A stretch of DNA of 62,316 nucleotides from the NCBI RefSeq assembly GCF_900199455.1, contig NZ_FZQR01000030.1, forward strand, positions 1 through 62,316, in the 5' to 3' direction. Positions within the stretch are counted from its first letter, which is position 1. Each line of letters begins with the position of its first letter. This document shows, one piece after another, positions 33,240 to 42,281 of the stretch. Both the position numbers and the translations under genes were made by a program. This DNA is from Mesorhizobium carmichaelinearum. Its GTDB lineage: Bacteria; Pseudomonadota; Alphaproteobacteria; Rhizobiales; Rhizobiaceae. Below the pieces are notes generated by a model. It was not told the origin of the DNA, ran no database searches, and saw only the letters and a list, made by a program, of their open reading frames with translations.

Positions 33240-33608
33240 ATGACCATCAAGGCAAGCTGCCACTGCAAGGCGACGACATTCGAGGTTTCAGAGGCACCGC
33301 AGACGGTGACGCAATGCACCTGTTCGTTCTGCTCCAAACGCGGCTCGCTTTGGGCTTACTACGTCCCGTCGCAGTTCAAGCTGACCAGTCCGCCGAAAAA
33401 CGTTTCTGTCTATCAGTGGGGGTCGAAAACCGTGAAGCACGGGTTTTGCGCGACCTGCGGCTGCGGCACTTTCACCGAAACACCGGATTGGTCGACCGGC
33501 GAGCCGGATTTCGACAATCCGAAGATCAGCGTCAACTCGCGGTTGTTCGATGATTTCGATCTCGACAAGGTGGAAGTGGTGGTCATTGACGGCAAGAATC
33601 TCTGGTAG
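33240..33608 (+). CDS. GFA (glutathione-dependent formaldehyde-activating enzyme-like) family protein
   Basis: 122 residues from the ATG at 33240, with GGAGAG nine bases upstream; an ATG at 33234 is too close to that site. The protein has the zinc-binding cysteine pattern of the GFA/CENP-V fold (PF04828): SCHCKATTFEV at 6-16, CTCSFCSKRGSLWAYY near 26-41 and HGFCATCGCGTF near 72-83. Only the founding member activates formaldehyde; most homologues have unknown substrates, so the family name should not be read as an activity. No thiol-pathway gene is adjacent. Confidence 0.9.
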   Translation: MTIKASCHCKATTFEVSEAPQTVTQCTCSFCSKRGSLWAYYVPSQFKLTSPPKNVSVYQWGSKTVKHGFCATCGCGTFTETPDWSTGEPDFDNPKISVNSRLFDDFDLDKVEVVVIDGKNLW

Positions 33609-33639
33609 TCGGCCAAGGCGGTCGTCATGTAATTGGCCC

Positions 33640-33669
33640 CGGGAAAAGCCGTCCCCAGCGCTTTTCCCG
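33640..33669. terminator. hairpin after the GFA gene
   Basis: A 10-bp perfect stem, CGGGAAAAGC with its complement GCTTTTCCCG, around a 10-base loop. It lies 31 bases past the GFA stop. No strong T run follows, so it may be a terminator or processing stem. Confidence 0.55.
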
Positions 33670-33758
33670 TTCCGCTTTTCGCCGCAATTCATGGTACAAG
33701 TCGCGGGAAGGGCTGATTTGGCGCCGTCGAAAAGGCGCGACTTGGAGAGGGACCATCT

Positions 33759-34409
33759 ATGAAGAAAACCGTGCTCGTCGTCGTGGCGACGGCTTTGCTC
33801 GTGAGCGCCTGCACAACCACCGATCCGTATACGGGTGACCAGAAGATTTCCAACACGGCCGCGGGTGCCGGTCTTGGTGCCCTGGCAGGTGCGAGCCTTG
33901 GTCTGCTTGCCGGTGGCAATGACCGCCGCAACGCGCTGATCGGCGCTGGTATCGGTGCACTGGCCGGCGGCGCCATCGGCGCCACCATGGATCAGAACGA
34001 AGCTGAACTGCGCCGGCAGCTCGAGGGCACTGGTGTCAGCGTCACCCGCAGTGGCGACCAGATCATCCTCAACATGCCGTCGGACATCACCTTCAATGTC
34101 GATCAGGATGCGGTCAAGCCCGGCTTTTATCCAGTGCTGAACTCGGTTGCGCTGGTGCTGAAGAAATTCAAGCAGACCACGGTCGACGTGTTCGGCCACA
34201 CCGATTCGACCGGCGGCGACCAGCACAATTTCGATCTGTCGCAGCGCCGCGCGCTGGCGGTCGCCAACTATCTGTCCGGTCAGGGCGTCGATCAGCGCCG
34301 CTTCGCTGTCACCGGCTTCGGCAAGACGCGGCCGATCGCCTCCAATGCGACGGCCGCCGGCCGCGAGCAGAACCGTCGCGTCGAGATCCAGCTGTCGCCG
34401 CTCACTTGA
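33759..34409 (+). CDS. OmpA-family lipoprotein with glycine-zipper segment
   Basis: A 216-residue outer-membrane lipoprotein. The lipobox is VSA-C18 after a short hydrophobic signal. Residues about 35-80 form a glycine-zipper region (AAGAGLGALAGASLGLLAGG and IGAGIGALAGGAIGATM). The OmpA peptidoglycan-binding domain covers about 105-215, with TTVDVFGHTDSTGGDQHNFDLSQRRA and the NRRVEI end. This layout matches YiaD-like proteins that tether the outer membrane to peptidoglycan. A GAGAGGGA ribosome site precedes it and a strong terminator follows. Confidence 0.93.
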   Translation: MKKTVLVVVATALLVSACTTTDPYTGDQKISNTAAGAGLGALAGASLGLLAGGNDRRNALIGAGIGALAGGAIGATMDQNEAELRRQLEGTGVSVTRSGDQIILNMPSDITFNVDQDAVKPGFYPVLNSVALVLKKFKQTTVDVFGHTDSTGGDQHNFDLSQRRALAVANYLSGQGVDQRRFAVTGFGKTRPIASNATAAGREQNRRVEIQLSPLT

Positions 34410-34430
34410 TCTGACCGGCAATCGAATGCG

Positions 34431-34460
34431 AACGGCCCCCTTGCGGGGCCGTTTCTGTTT
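34431..34460 (+). terminator. intrinsic terminator of the OmpA lipoprotein gene
   Basis: A 9-bp perfect stem (AACGGCCCC with GGGGCCGTT) around a five-base loop, followed by TCTGTTT, 21 bases past the stop codon. Confidence 0.85.
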
Positions 34461-34651
34461 GCGCGGGCATCGGCGCTCTCCAGATTGCCGTGCATGAGTA
34501 TTAGCTAGTTCTAAATAACATCTTCCCCACCGTCATGGAAAGGAATAGCGTCGTCGCTGTTCCAGAGGGGATGAGGCGGTACAACTGGCCGCGCGACAAG
34601 CATTTTCTCGCCTCGGTCTGCACGGCCAGATGAAATATCTGGGAGGAATGC

Positions 34652-35260
34652 ATGACAAGAACAGCCAGCCTTGGACGCTGCGGCGTCCTCGCTTTGACCG
34701 GTATTGTAGGCGTATGGTTGGGACTAGCCACGGCTCGGGCCGAGGACGCCAACAAGGCCGATATCGAAGCCTTGAAGAAGTCGTTGGCCAAGTATGAAGA
34801 CTACACTGTGGCCGTCCGCGACCTCTATCTGTCGACCGTCGGCTGCGTCTATTACAGCGGCGAAAAGATATCCGGCGCGATGTTCTATCCGAAAGGCGCC
34901 ATGGGCATCCATTTCGTCAACGTCCCAAGTGTCGGCCAGAAGCTCGACCCGATGAAGCCCAACGTCCTGATCTACGAACCGACCAAGAAAGGCCTGAAGT
35001 TGGTCGGCGCGGAATGGCTGGTGCCGCTGACGCCGGACATCAAAGCGCCGCCGAAGCTGTTTGGCCAAACCTTCATGGGTCCGATGGAGGGACACTATCC
35101 GCTCATCCCGAGGGAGTTCGTCCACTACGACCTTCACGCCTGGCTGTTCAGGGACAATCCTAACGGCATGTTCAGTCCGACGAACCCCAACGTGAAATGC
35201 AACAAGGCCGAGTTTCCGATGCTGGAGAAACCGACCAAGATGATGCCTGGGCCGATGTAA
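34652..35260 (+). CDS. exported protein of unknown function
   Basis: A 202-residue protein with a signal peptide (hydrophobic 10-27, cleavage near ARAED). Residues 28-50 form an Asp/Lys-rich helix. The rest has short recognisable blocks such as STVGCVYYSGEKISGAMFYPKGAMGIHF, VNVPSVGQKLDPMKPNVLIYEP and a Met/Pro-rich end PTKMMPGPM. No family motif was recognised. Similar proteins that process or bind small periplasmic ligands are one guess, not supported. GGGAGGAA before the ATG is a good ribosome site. Confidence 0.72.
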   Translation: MTRTASLGRCGVLALTGIVGVWLGLATARAEDANKADIEALKKSLAKYEDYTVAVRDLYLSTVGCVYYSGEKISGAMFYPKGAMGIHFVNVPSVGQKLDPMKPNVLIYEPTKKGLKLVGAEWLVPLTPDIKAPPKLFGQTFMGPMEGHYPLIPREFVHYDLHAWLFRDNPNGMFSPTNPNVKCNKAEFPMLEKPTKMMPGPM

Positions 35261-35376
35261 TTCCGGGCCAGGCCAACGCATGTCGTCCAGGGGTGGCTCT
35301 GGGTTTCGAGAACACGACATGCGTGAAGCGTGCCGGCTGAATCCGCTCGAACGCGACGCGCCTTGAGCGCTTGCCG

Positions 35377-35402
35377 AAAAGGGGCAAGCCGGTTGGCTTG
35401 CC
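35377..35402 (-). terminator. intrinsic terminator of the DEAD-box helicase gene
   Basis: Read on the minus strand: an 8-bp perfect stem (GGCAAGCC / GGCTTGCC) with an AACC loop, followed by CCTTTTC. It lies 22 bases past the helicase stop codon. Confidence 0.75.
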
Positions 35403-35424
35403 GCTCTCTCAAAGGTTGTAGGAA

Positions 35425-37017
35425 TCAGACCTTGGCGACGATCCGCATGAAGGCCGGCATGTCGTCGCCGAAGCCGACAGTGGTGTCGTTGTCTTCCTGG
35501 TGGCGGTGACGGGCAGGGCGGTTGCTGTCGCGCTGCGGCCTGGTGTCACCCCGTTCCGGTGCACGCTGTTCGTTGCGATCGGAGGATTTGCGCTCCGTGT
35601 TGTCCGAACGGATCGCTTCCTTGCGCGCGCGCCGTTCACCGATGTCGGCGACGGCCGTCTCGGCCACATCGGGCTGTTCCTGCTGTGCGACGACCGGAGA
35701 GGCATCTTCCTCCGAGTGTCTGGCGCGACGTTCGCCGCCCTTTTTGCGCTCGCTCCTGTCCTTGCGATCGTCGTCCTTGCGGCCGGCGCGACGCGGCGCG
35801 CCTTTGCCCCGGCGCGGCGCATCGTCCTCACCGCCTTCGCTGACCACAACCGTCGACAGGTCACCGTCATGCCACTCGATCTTGTTGCCGATCAGCCGTT
35901 CGATCGCGTCGATATATTTGGTGTCCGACTTGGTCGCGATGGTGAACGACTTGCCGGAGCGCCCGGCGCGGCCGGTGCGGCCGATGCGGTGGACATAGTC
36001 CTCGGCATGGATCGGTACGTCATAGTTGAAGACGTGGCTGACATCGGGGATGTCGAGGCCGCGGGCGGCGACGTCCGAAGCCACGAGGTAGCGCAGCTTG
36101 CCGTCACGGAAATTGGCCAGCATCTGCATGCGCGCGCGCTGGTCCATGTCACCATGCAAGGCGCCGGCATCGAAATCATACTTCAGCAGCGAGCGGAACA
36201 GTTCCGACACTTCGACCTTGCGGTTGCAGAAGATGATCGCGTTCTTCAACTCCGCGTCTTCGGCCTTGATGAGATTGCGCAACGTCTCGCGCTTGTCCCA
36301 GGGCTTCGAGCCGGATTTGACCAGCCGCTGGATGATGTTGGTGGCGGCCGACGCGGCCTTCGAAACTTCCACGCGCACAGGCGCGTGCAGGAATTTTTCC
36401 GTCAGCTTGGTGATTTCCGGCGGCATCGTCGCCGAGAAGAACAGCGTCTGCCGGGTGAACGGGATCATCTCGCAGATGCGCTCGATATCGGGAATGAAGC
36501 CCATGTCGAGCATCCGGTCGGCCTCGTCGATGACCAGGATCTCGACGCCGTTGAGCAGCAACTTCCCGCGCTCGCGGTGGTCGAGCAGACGGCCAGGCGT
36601 CGCGATCAGCACGTCGGCGCCGCGCTCCAGCTTCTTGTCCTGCTCGTCGAACGACACGCCGCCGATCAAAAGCGCGATGTTGAGCTTGTGGTTCTTGCCG
36701 TATTTGACGAAGTTTTCTTCGACCTGCGCGGCAAGCTCACGCGTCGGCTCCAGGATCAGCGTGCGCGGCATCCGGGCGCGGGCACGGCCCTTTTCCAGCC
36801 GGGTCAGCATCGGCAGCACGAAGGAGGCGGTCTTGCCGGTGCCGGTCTGGGCTATGCCCAGCACGTCCTTGCCGAGCAAGGCGTGCGGGATGGCACCGGC
36901 CTGGATCGGAGTCGGCTGCGTGTAGCCGGCATCGGTAACTGCGGAAAGCACCTTCGGCGACAGGCCGAGGTCTGAAAAGGTCAACGCTTCTTGAGCGATC
37001 GTGGTGTCTGAGGACAA
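35425..37017 (-). CDS. DEAD-box ATP-dependent RNA helicase (RhlE-like)
   Basis: A 530-residue cytoplasmic RNA helicase. Motifs in order: Q motif (TFSDLGLSPKVLSAV, YTQPTPIQ 33-40), Walker A AQTGTGKT with K62, PTRELA at 91-96, TPGR at 140-143, DEAD at 164-167, SAT near 195 and HRIGRTGRAGR near 340. The C-terminal 140 residues are Arg/Asp/Glu-rich low complexity, typical of RhlE-type tails that bind RNA or partners. Roles include ribosome assembly and mRNA decay with RNase E; rne is encoded 9 kb upstream. Assignment to RhlE rather than another subgroup is moderate. Confidence 0.92.
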   Translation of the reverse strand: MSSDTTIAQEALTFSDLGLSPKVLSAVTDAGYTQPTPIQAGAIPHALLGKDVLGIAQTGTGKTASFVLPMLTRLEKGRARARMPRTLILEPTRELAAQVEENFVKYGKNHKLNIALLIGGVSFDEQDKKLERGADVLIATPGRLLDHRERGKLLLNGVEILVIDEADRMLDMGFIPDIERICEMIPFTRQTLFFSATMPPEITKLTEKFLHAPVRVEVSKAASAATNIIQRLVKSGSKPWDKRETLRNLIKAEDAELKNAIIFCNRKVEVSELFRSLLKYDFDAGALHGDMDQRARMQMLANFRDGKLRYLVASDVAARGLDIPDVSHVFNYDVPIHAEDYVHRIGRTGRAGRSGKSFTIATKSDTKYIDAIERLIGNKIEWHDGDLSTVVVSEGGEDDAPRRGKGAPRRAGRKDDDRKDRSERKKGGERRARHSEEDASPVVAQQEQPDVAETAVADIGERRARKEAIRSDNTERKSSDRNEQRAPERGDTRPQRDSNRPARHRHQEDNDTTVGFGDDMPAFMRIVAKV

Positions 37018-37209
37018 GTGTTGTTGTCTTTGGCTGGTTCGGGGAAGCGCAACGGCTTTTGTCGCGGCAAGCGCCGCGCGCTTGCAAGATTGGCATTGCG
37101 ATTAGGCGCAAGTCCGCGATTTGTCAACAGAAACGGGCGGGATTGGCACGATTGTGAAGTCGTAACCTTAATCGCGATGCTTAATCCGCCCGCTTGTCTT
37201 TGTGCCGGC

Positions 37210-37983
37210 TCAGTACCGGAACTGTTCGGCCAGGATGCGCTCATTCCAGGAGTGATTGGGATCAAACAGCAAGGTCGCCGTCGCTGTCGGCGATTCCCGC
37301 ACGGTTACCGAGGTCACCGCCTTGACCTCGGTGTGGTCGGCGGCGGCATTTACCGGCCGCTTTTCCGGCTCCAGAATGTCGAAGCGCACCGTCGCCTTGT
37401 TGGAGAGCAATGCACCACGCCAGCGGCGCGGGCGAAACGGGCTGACCGGTGTCAGTGCCAGCAGCGGCGCGTCGAGCGGCAGAATCGGGCCGTGCGCGGA
37501 AAGATTGTAGGCGGTGGATCCGGCCGGCGTTGCGATCATGACACCATCGCAGCTGAGTTCCTCGAGCCGTATCTGCTCGTCGACGCTGATGCGGATTTTG
37601 GCCGTCTGATAGGATTGGCGCCAAAGCGCAACTTCGTTGATCGCCAGCGCCGAAACGGTTTCGCCTTCCGAGGTGACAGCCAGCATTTCCAGCGGGCGGA
37701 TGGTTTCGGCGACCGCGGCCGCGATCCGCTCGGTAAGCCCCCCGGAACGGTACTCGTTCATCAGGAACCCGATGGTGCCACGGTTCATGCCGTAGACCTT
37801 CTTTCCCGTTCCCATCGTGTCGCGCAAGGTCTGCAGCAGGAAGCCGTCGCCGCCAAGGGCCACCACAACGGCGGCATCCGCGATCGAACACTGGCCATAA
37901 CGCGCCGACAGGCTTTCCAGCGCCGCCTTGGCGTCTGCTGTGTCGGACGAGACGAAGGCGATGCTGTTGGCGGCTGTGCTCAT
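37210..37983 (-). CDS. nadK: NAD kinase
   Basis: 257 residues from the ATG at 37983 (MSTAANSIAFVSSDT); an upstream in-frame extension lacks family sequence. It phosphorylates NAD with ATP to NADP. Diagnostic motifs are GGDG at 44-47 in VALGGDGFLLQTLRDT, KVYGMNRGTIGFLMNEY near 64-80, ALAINEVALWRQ near 111 and the CDGVMIATPAGSTAYNLSAHGPI block near 144-164. It ends with the RILAEQFRY tail common in Rhizobiales. It is a single gene, 192 bases upstream (in position) of the helicase start. Confidence 0.95.
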   Translation of the reverse strand: MSTAANSIAFVSSDTADAKAALESLSARYGQCSIADAAVVVALGGDGFLLQTLRDTMGTGKKVYGMNRGTIGFLMNEYRSGGLTERIAAAVAETIRPLEMLAVTSEGETVSALAINEVALWRQSYQTAKIRISVDEQIRLEELSCDGVMIATPAGSTAYNLSAHGPILPLDAPLLALTPVSPFRPRRWRGALLSNKATVRFDILEPEKRPVNAAADHTEVKAVTSVTVRESPTATATLLFDPNHSWNERILAEQFRY

Positions 37984-38742
37984 GGCTCCCCGATCGCGAC
38001 CGATTGCGGCGGGTCTGGCCGCGCGCCAGCGCCGGGGTAGCATGGTGCGGGCAGGTCTGCAAAGAGAGCCGTTGCGCCACGGGGCAAAGCCATGCCGCGA
38101 CAGCATCGTCCCGACCGGCAGGTCGCGCTTCATGACAGGGACACGCGCGAATGTGATGGTTAAGGCGGGGCTTAAAGTCTCGTAAAGGCGGATCGATCAT
38201 GTTAGCCGGCATGGATGGCGTGGGGGCGCCCGCAGCACCGCCTTATCCTTCGGGACGGCAAAAGGACGCTGTGGCACTTTTGATTTGTGCGCTTGATTCC
38301 CGGAACGATCTTGATGTTCGGGGGCACGCACCAACCAAACGAGGCCGACATATTGCCGGTAGCACGCCTGATTATCGTCTTTGTCATGTTGGGTGGCTTC
38401 GCGCTGGTTTTCGCCGAGATTGTGCGCCAGTCGGAAGAAATGAGCAGCAGACCGTTGCCTACGGCGTCACGCTGTGGCGATGCCACGGGAATGCCTTGCC
38501 CGCAAAGGGCACTGTAGGTCGCCAAATCCGCGCACCCATCCGCATCCTATATCCCGGTCACGGTTTCATCCCCGGGGGACTGGTCATCGGCTGGCGCAAG
38601 ACAAGTTTCATCGTTGCAATTGCGGCATCGATGAAAGCACTGGTAGAAGACTTTCGGATCTGGATAGGACACCGTTCCCATCGTCCCCGGAAAACAAGCC
38701 CTGCGGCGCGTTGACCGGCCACGTTTCTGGAAGGGAGTGCGC
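37984..38742. other. 759-base stretch with at most one weak small gene
   Basis: Between NAD kinase (minus) and the SDR gene (plus). ORFs on both strands cover it, but none shows a family. The only one with protein-like features is the GTG-started reading at 38287-38517, described separately. The codon use and the mixed signal look like non-coding or decayed sequence. Confidence 0.5.
38287..38517 (+). CDS. possible small single-span membrane protein
   Basis: A 76-residue reading that begins with GTG. It has one convincing membrane segment (VARLIIVFVMLGGFALVFAEIV, about 25-46) between polar ends, which is rare in chance ORFs of GC-rich DNA, but there is no clear ribosome site and no family. 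An opposing 107-residue ORF overlaps it and looks like its shadow. Treat as a candidate only. Confidence 0.3.
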   Translation: MRLIPGTILMFGGTHQPNEADILPVARLIIVFVMLGGFALVFAEIVRQSEEMSSRPLPTASRCGDATGMPCPQRAL

Positions 38743-39714
38743 ATGCCACGCAGTGTGTTGGTTTCTGGTGGCTGTGGCTTCATTGGTTCCCATCTTGTCG
38801 ATCGCCTGCTGCGGCGCGATGATCTGGAAACGCTTGTCGTCGTCGACAATCTGTGGACCGGGTTGCGCGACAACATTGCCCATGTCGCGGATCCGCGGTT
38901 CAGCCTGAAGATTGCCGATGCCGAAAGCTTTACGGCCAGCCGGCATTTCGATGAGATCATCCATCTGGCATCACCGGCGTCGCCCGTATGGTACATGCGT
39001 GAGCCGGTGCGCACGATCAGGGCCAACATAGGCGGCGCACTCAATCTTCTGTCGCTGCTCAGGCCCGGCGGCCGCTTCTGCTTCGCCTCGACCTCGGAAG
39101 TCTATGGCGATCCCCTGGTGTCGCCGCAACCGGAGAGCTACCGGGGCTCGGTGGACTGCACCGGGCCAAGGGCTTCCTATGATGAGAGCAAGCGCTGCAC
39201 CGAGGCGCTGCTGTTTGAGCAGCAACGCGTCAGCGGGCTCGATGTCCGCGTCGTCAGGTTGTTCAACACCTATGGGCCGCGAACGCGCATCGATGACGGC
39301 CGCGCCGTTTCGAATTTTGTCAGCCAGGCCCTGACCACGGGAATCCTGACCGTCTATGGCGACGGCTCGCAATCGCGCAGCTGGGGCTACGTCGACGATA
39401 TCGTCGATGGCTTGGAGCGTTTCTTCTGGCGTGACAGCATCTCGCACCGAGGCCCCTTGAACATCGGCAACAATCGCGAGGTCTCGGTTCTCGAGACCGC
39501 GAAATACGTCAGCTCGCTCGTTCCGGGCAGCCGCATCGAACACCATGCGCCTGTCCCGCAGGATCCGACGAACCGGTGCCCGGACTTGACCCTGGTAAGA
39601 CAGGTTCTTCCCGGATGGGAGGCAAAGACCAGCTACCAGGAAGGGATCCGGCGTACCTTCGAATGGTTCCGCCGACAGATTGTGACTGACGGCAGATCGG
39701 CGGCGTCGGCCTAA
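38743..39714 (+). CDS. NAD-dependent SDR, UDP-glucuronate decarboxylase (UDP-xylose synthase)-like
   Basis: 323 residues from the ATG at 38743, with AAGGGAG five bases upstream. An extended SDR with the NAD loop GGCGFIG at 9-15 and the catalytic Y146xxxK150 (SYDESK). The blocks HLASPASPVWYMREPVRTI near 74-92, STSEVYGDPLVSPQPESYRG near 116-135 and RLFNTYGPRTRIDDGRAVSNF closely follow UDP-xylose synthases. It would convert UDP-glucuronate to UDP-xylose; a related epimerase role remains possible. It is followed 13 bases later by the convergent glf gene. Confidence 0.85.
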   Translation: MPRSVLVSGGCGFIGSHLVDRLLRRDDLETLVVVDNLWTGLRDNIAHVADPRFSLKIADAESFTASRHFDEIIHLASPASPVWYMREPVRTIRANIGGALNLLSLLRPGGRFCFASTSEVYGDPLVSPQPESYRGSVDCTGPRASYDESKRCTEALLFEQQRVSGLDVRVVRLFNTYGPRTRIDDGRAVSNFVSQALTTGILTVYGDGSQSRSWGYVDDIVDGLERFFWRDSISHRGPLNIGNNREVSVLETAKYVSSLVPGSRIEHHAPVPQDPTNRCPDLTLVRQVLPGWEAKTSYQEGIRRTFEWFRRQIVTDGRSAASA

Positions 39715-39727
39715 GAGCCCCGACGCG

Positions 39728-40912
39728 TCATAGCGACCGTGAAACCGAATCGAGCCTGCCGGTGAAATAGGGCTCAAGCACGGTTTCGAAGGCCTTCAAG
39801 GCGGCGCCGATCGCCTGATGCATGTCGAGATACCGGTAGGTGCCCAGCCGTCCGCCGAGATGCAGGTTTTTCTCGGCGGCCGCCCGTTCGAGATAGCGAC
39901 GGTACACTGCCTGATCCCGGCGCGTGTCGATCGGATAGTAGGGCTCGTCGGTGCGGCCGGCAAAACGCGAATACTCGCGGCCGATAAGGGTCTTGTCGCT
40001 CTTGTGCTGGCGTTCCGGATTGAAATGCCGGAATTCGACGACGCGGGTGTAAGGCACGGCTTCGTCGGCATAGTTCATGATCGCGGTGCCCTGATGATCC
40101 GGCGTGTTCATGACCTCGAGATCGATGTCGATGGTCCGCCAGCCGAGTTCGCCCTCTGAGTGGTCGAAATAGCGGTCGATCGGACCGGTGTAGACGACCG
40201 GCAGGCCTTGCGGCAGCGAGGGTTTGATATCGAAGAAGTCGACACCAAGCCGTGTTTCGATGAGCTCGTGCGCGAGCATCTTTTCGAAGATCGCCGTATA
40301 GCCATACACAGGCTGGCCCTGGAAGCGGTCATTGAAGTAGCCGTCCTCGAATGTGTAGCGGACCGGCAGGCGCGCGATGATCTGCGCTGGCAGTTCGCGC
40401 GGGTCCGTTTGCCATTGCTTGGCGGTGTAGCCCTTGATGAAAGCCTCGTAGAGCGGACGGCCGACGAGGGAGATCGCCTTCTCCTCGAGATTGGCCGGTG
40501 GACGATCTCCAAGCTCGGCTGCCTGTCCGGTGATCATGCCGCGAGCCTCGTCCGGGCTCAACCGCTTGCCGAAGAACTGGCAGATCGTGGCGAGGTTGAT
40601 CGGCAGCGGATAGACCTTGTCGCGATAGGTCGAGAACGCCCGATGGCGATAGGTCGTGAAGCCGGTGAAGGCGCGCAGATAGTTCCAGACCTCCTCGTTG
40701 GACGTGTGGAACAGATGCGGCCCGTAGCGATGGATCTCGACGCCGGTGGCGGGATCTTGTTCGGTATAGGCATTGCCGCCAATGTGCTGGCGCCGGTCGA
40801 TCACCAGCACGCGCCGGCCGAGTTGCGTGGCGATGCGCTCGGCGAGCGTCGCGCCATAAAAGCCGGCGCCGACGATGAGAATGTCGGCTTTGCTGAGCAG
40901 GTTCTTGTCCAT
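39728..40912 (-). CDS. glf: UDP-galactopyranose mutase
   Basis: A 394-residue flavoenzyme that interconverts UDP-galactopyranose and UDP-galactofuranose. The FAD-binding start is ADILIVGAGFYGATLAERIA near 8-27 with the GxGxxG pattern, and RRQHIGGNAYTEQD near 40. Family blocks include YGPHLFHTSNEEVWNYL near 63-79, GYTAKQWQTDPRELP near 165-179 and EDGYFNDRFQGQPVYGY near 194. It would supply Galf for surface polysaccharide. The two flanking genes also look like polysaccharide genes, on the plus strand. Confidence 0.96.
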   Translation of the reverse strand: MDKNLLSKADILIVGAGFYGATLAERIATQLGRRVLVIDRRQHIGGNAYTEQDPATGVEIHRYGPHLFHTSNEEVWNYLRAFTGFTTYRHRAFSTYRDKVYPLPINLATICQFFGKRLSPDEARGMITGQAAELGDRPPANLEEKAISLVGRPLYEAFIKGYTAKQWQTDPRELPAQIIARLPVRYTFEDGYFNDRFQGQPVYGYTAIFEKMLAHELIETRLGVDFFDIKPSLPQGLPVVYTGPIDRYFDHSEGELGWRTIDIDLEVMNTPDHQGTAIMNYADEAVPYTRVVEFRHFNPERQHKSDKTLIGREYSRFAGRTDEPYYPIDTRRDQAVYRRYLERAAAEKNLHLGGRLGTYRYLDMHQAIGAALKAFETVLEPYFTGRLDSVSRSL

Positions 40913-41247
40913 TCGCGGATCCGACGCCCTTATGGTTCGAGTATGATCTGAGCCAGGTCATCGGCTTGGACCATTGCCTGCGCGGCAGATGCCAAAGTCG
41001 CCTCTTCCACTTATGCACCTGGCGAAAAGCCCTGCGGTTCAGGGCTGTTACAGCGAGCCCCTACACCAAAGCCGGATGAATGCGAAGGGCCACCAACGGG
41101 AGGGTGCCTTTTGTCTGGCATTGTCAGGCCGATGTCTTGCGCGGTGCTTTGCAACACACCGCGAATCTGGAATCGCTGAATGATCGGCGATAGGCTCGCC
41201 GCAGGCCGCAGCCTAGCCAAAACACGCGACCATTGCGGGGCGAACTC
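40913..41247. other. divergent intergenic stretch between glf and the glycosyltransferase-like gene
   Basis: 335 bases with no supported gene. It should contain the two divergent promoters. I see no clear repeat, terminator or family-like short ORF. Confidence 0.5.
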
Positions 41248-42195
41248 ATGAAGTTGATTGTTGTGACCCCGGCAGGCCGCGAAAAGTACCTGCGCCTGCT
41301 CAGCCACCACGTTCTGAAAAGTCCCGAGGTGCACGAGTGGCATTTGTGGGACAATTGCCGCAACGAAGCCGACCGCGCCTATCTCCGGCGATTGGCAGCC
41401 AGCGATCCGCGCTGCAAGATAAAGACGCTTCCAAACGCCAACGGCACCATCGATGTCATCGGCAGGTTCTTTCGCTTCTGTGACGACGCCGACGCTCTCT
41501 ATCTGCGCCTCGACGACGACGTGGTTTTTCTGGAGGAGGGCTTCCTCCCCAGATTCAAGGCGCGGGCCATGGCGGAAAAGGGGGCGGCCCTCTGGTATGC
41601 GCCGCTCATCATCAACAACGCGGTCTGCAACAGCCTGATCAAGAATCTTTCCAGGGTTCTGATCGAAGGGCCGCTTACCTGCCAGGCGATGTGCCCCTTT
41701 TCCTGGGCACATGCCAGCTTTCCCGAGGCGCTTCACCCGGTCTTCATCGAGGCTGTGCGGACGAACCGGCTGGGTGATTTCCGTGTGCCTGACCGAGACG
41801 TCAGGCTGGGGCGCTTCTCGATCAACGCGATCGGGTTTTTCGGGTCGGATGTCCTGGAGATCGGCGAACCTTTCTACCCGCCGGGGAATGATGAAGAGGA
41901 ATGGCTGTCAGCGACCTTGCCGGCAAAGCTCGATCGGCCAGGCAGGGTTTTCGGCGATCTGGTCGCCGCGCATTTCAGCTTCTACCCACAGGAGCAGCGT
42001 CTGCTGCAGACCAGCATCCTTGACGACTACTATGCACTCGCCGGCCTGCCGGCTCCGCTTTACGAGAAGCCGGTTGTCCGAACGAGACTGAAGGATCGTC
42101 TGAGGCCGTGGCGAAAGCCAAGGAATCGCGGGCCGGACTATCGGATTTCGCTTCCGCCGGCGGCGGTGACTGAGGTCACGGGCCGATCGCTATAG
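41248..42195 (+). CDS. glycosyltransferase-like protein, GT-A-like
   Basis: 315 residues from the ATG at 41248 (MKLIVVTPAGREKYL). An N-terminal Rossmann-like half has VTPAGR, WHLWDNCRNEADRAYL and the acidic metal-binding-like L-D89-D90-D91-V at LYLRLDDDVVFLEEGF. This resembles GT-A glycosyltransferases that bind a sugar nucleotide through DxD. The C-terminal half (PNDEEEW, FGDLVAAHFSFYPQEQ) is not recognised. No signal peptide or membrane span, so cytoplasmic. With glf and the UXS-like gene it suggests a sugar transfer step, but the donor is unknown. Confidence 0.65.
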   Translation: MKLIVVTPAGREKYLRLLSHHVLKSPEVHEWHLWDNCRNEADRAYLRRLAASDPRCKIKTLPNANGTIDVIGRFFRFCDDADALYLRLDDDVVFLEEGFLPRFKARAMAEKGAALWYAPLIINNAVCNSLIKNLSRVLIEGPLTCQAMCPFSWAHASFPEALHPVFIEAVRTNRLGDFRVPDRDVRLGRFSINAIGFFGSDVLEIGEPFYPPGNDEEEWLSATLPAKLDRPGRVFGDLVAAHFSFYPQEQRLLQTSILDDYYALAGLPAPLYEKPVVRTRLKDRLRPWRKPRNRGPDYRISLPPAAVTEVTGRSL

Positions 42196-42271
42196 CGTCC
42201 ACGATTCCTGTTTAGGAGGCTGCGGGGCACTTGATAGAGCCTCCGAAACGCATGCTTGCGAAAAGATATTG

Positions 42272-42281
42272 ACTATATAGT
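42272..42281. promoter_or_regulatory. AT-rich perfect palindrome ACTATATAGT, candidate operator
   Basis: A perfect 10-bp palindrome in a strikingly AT-rich island (42262-42294) within GC-rich DNA, about 185 bases upstream of the binding-protein start. A TATAAT box follows at 42286-42291. A TTGACT at 42269 is only 11 bases away from it, too close for a standard promoter, so the palindrome may overlap the -35 area. Likely operator for a nearby TetR or other regulator; inference only. Confidence 0.5.

Noticed and set aside
38202..38525. 107-codon minus-strand ORF
   Set aside because: Arg/Cys/Pro-rich shadow of the plus-strand candidate, no family or ribosome site.
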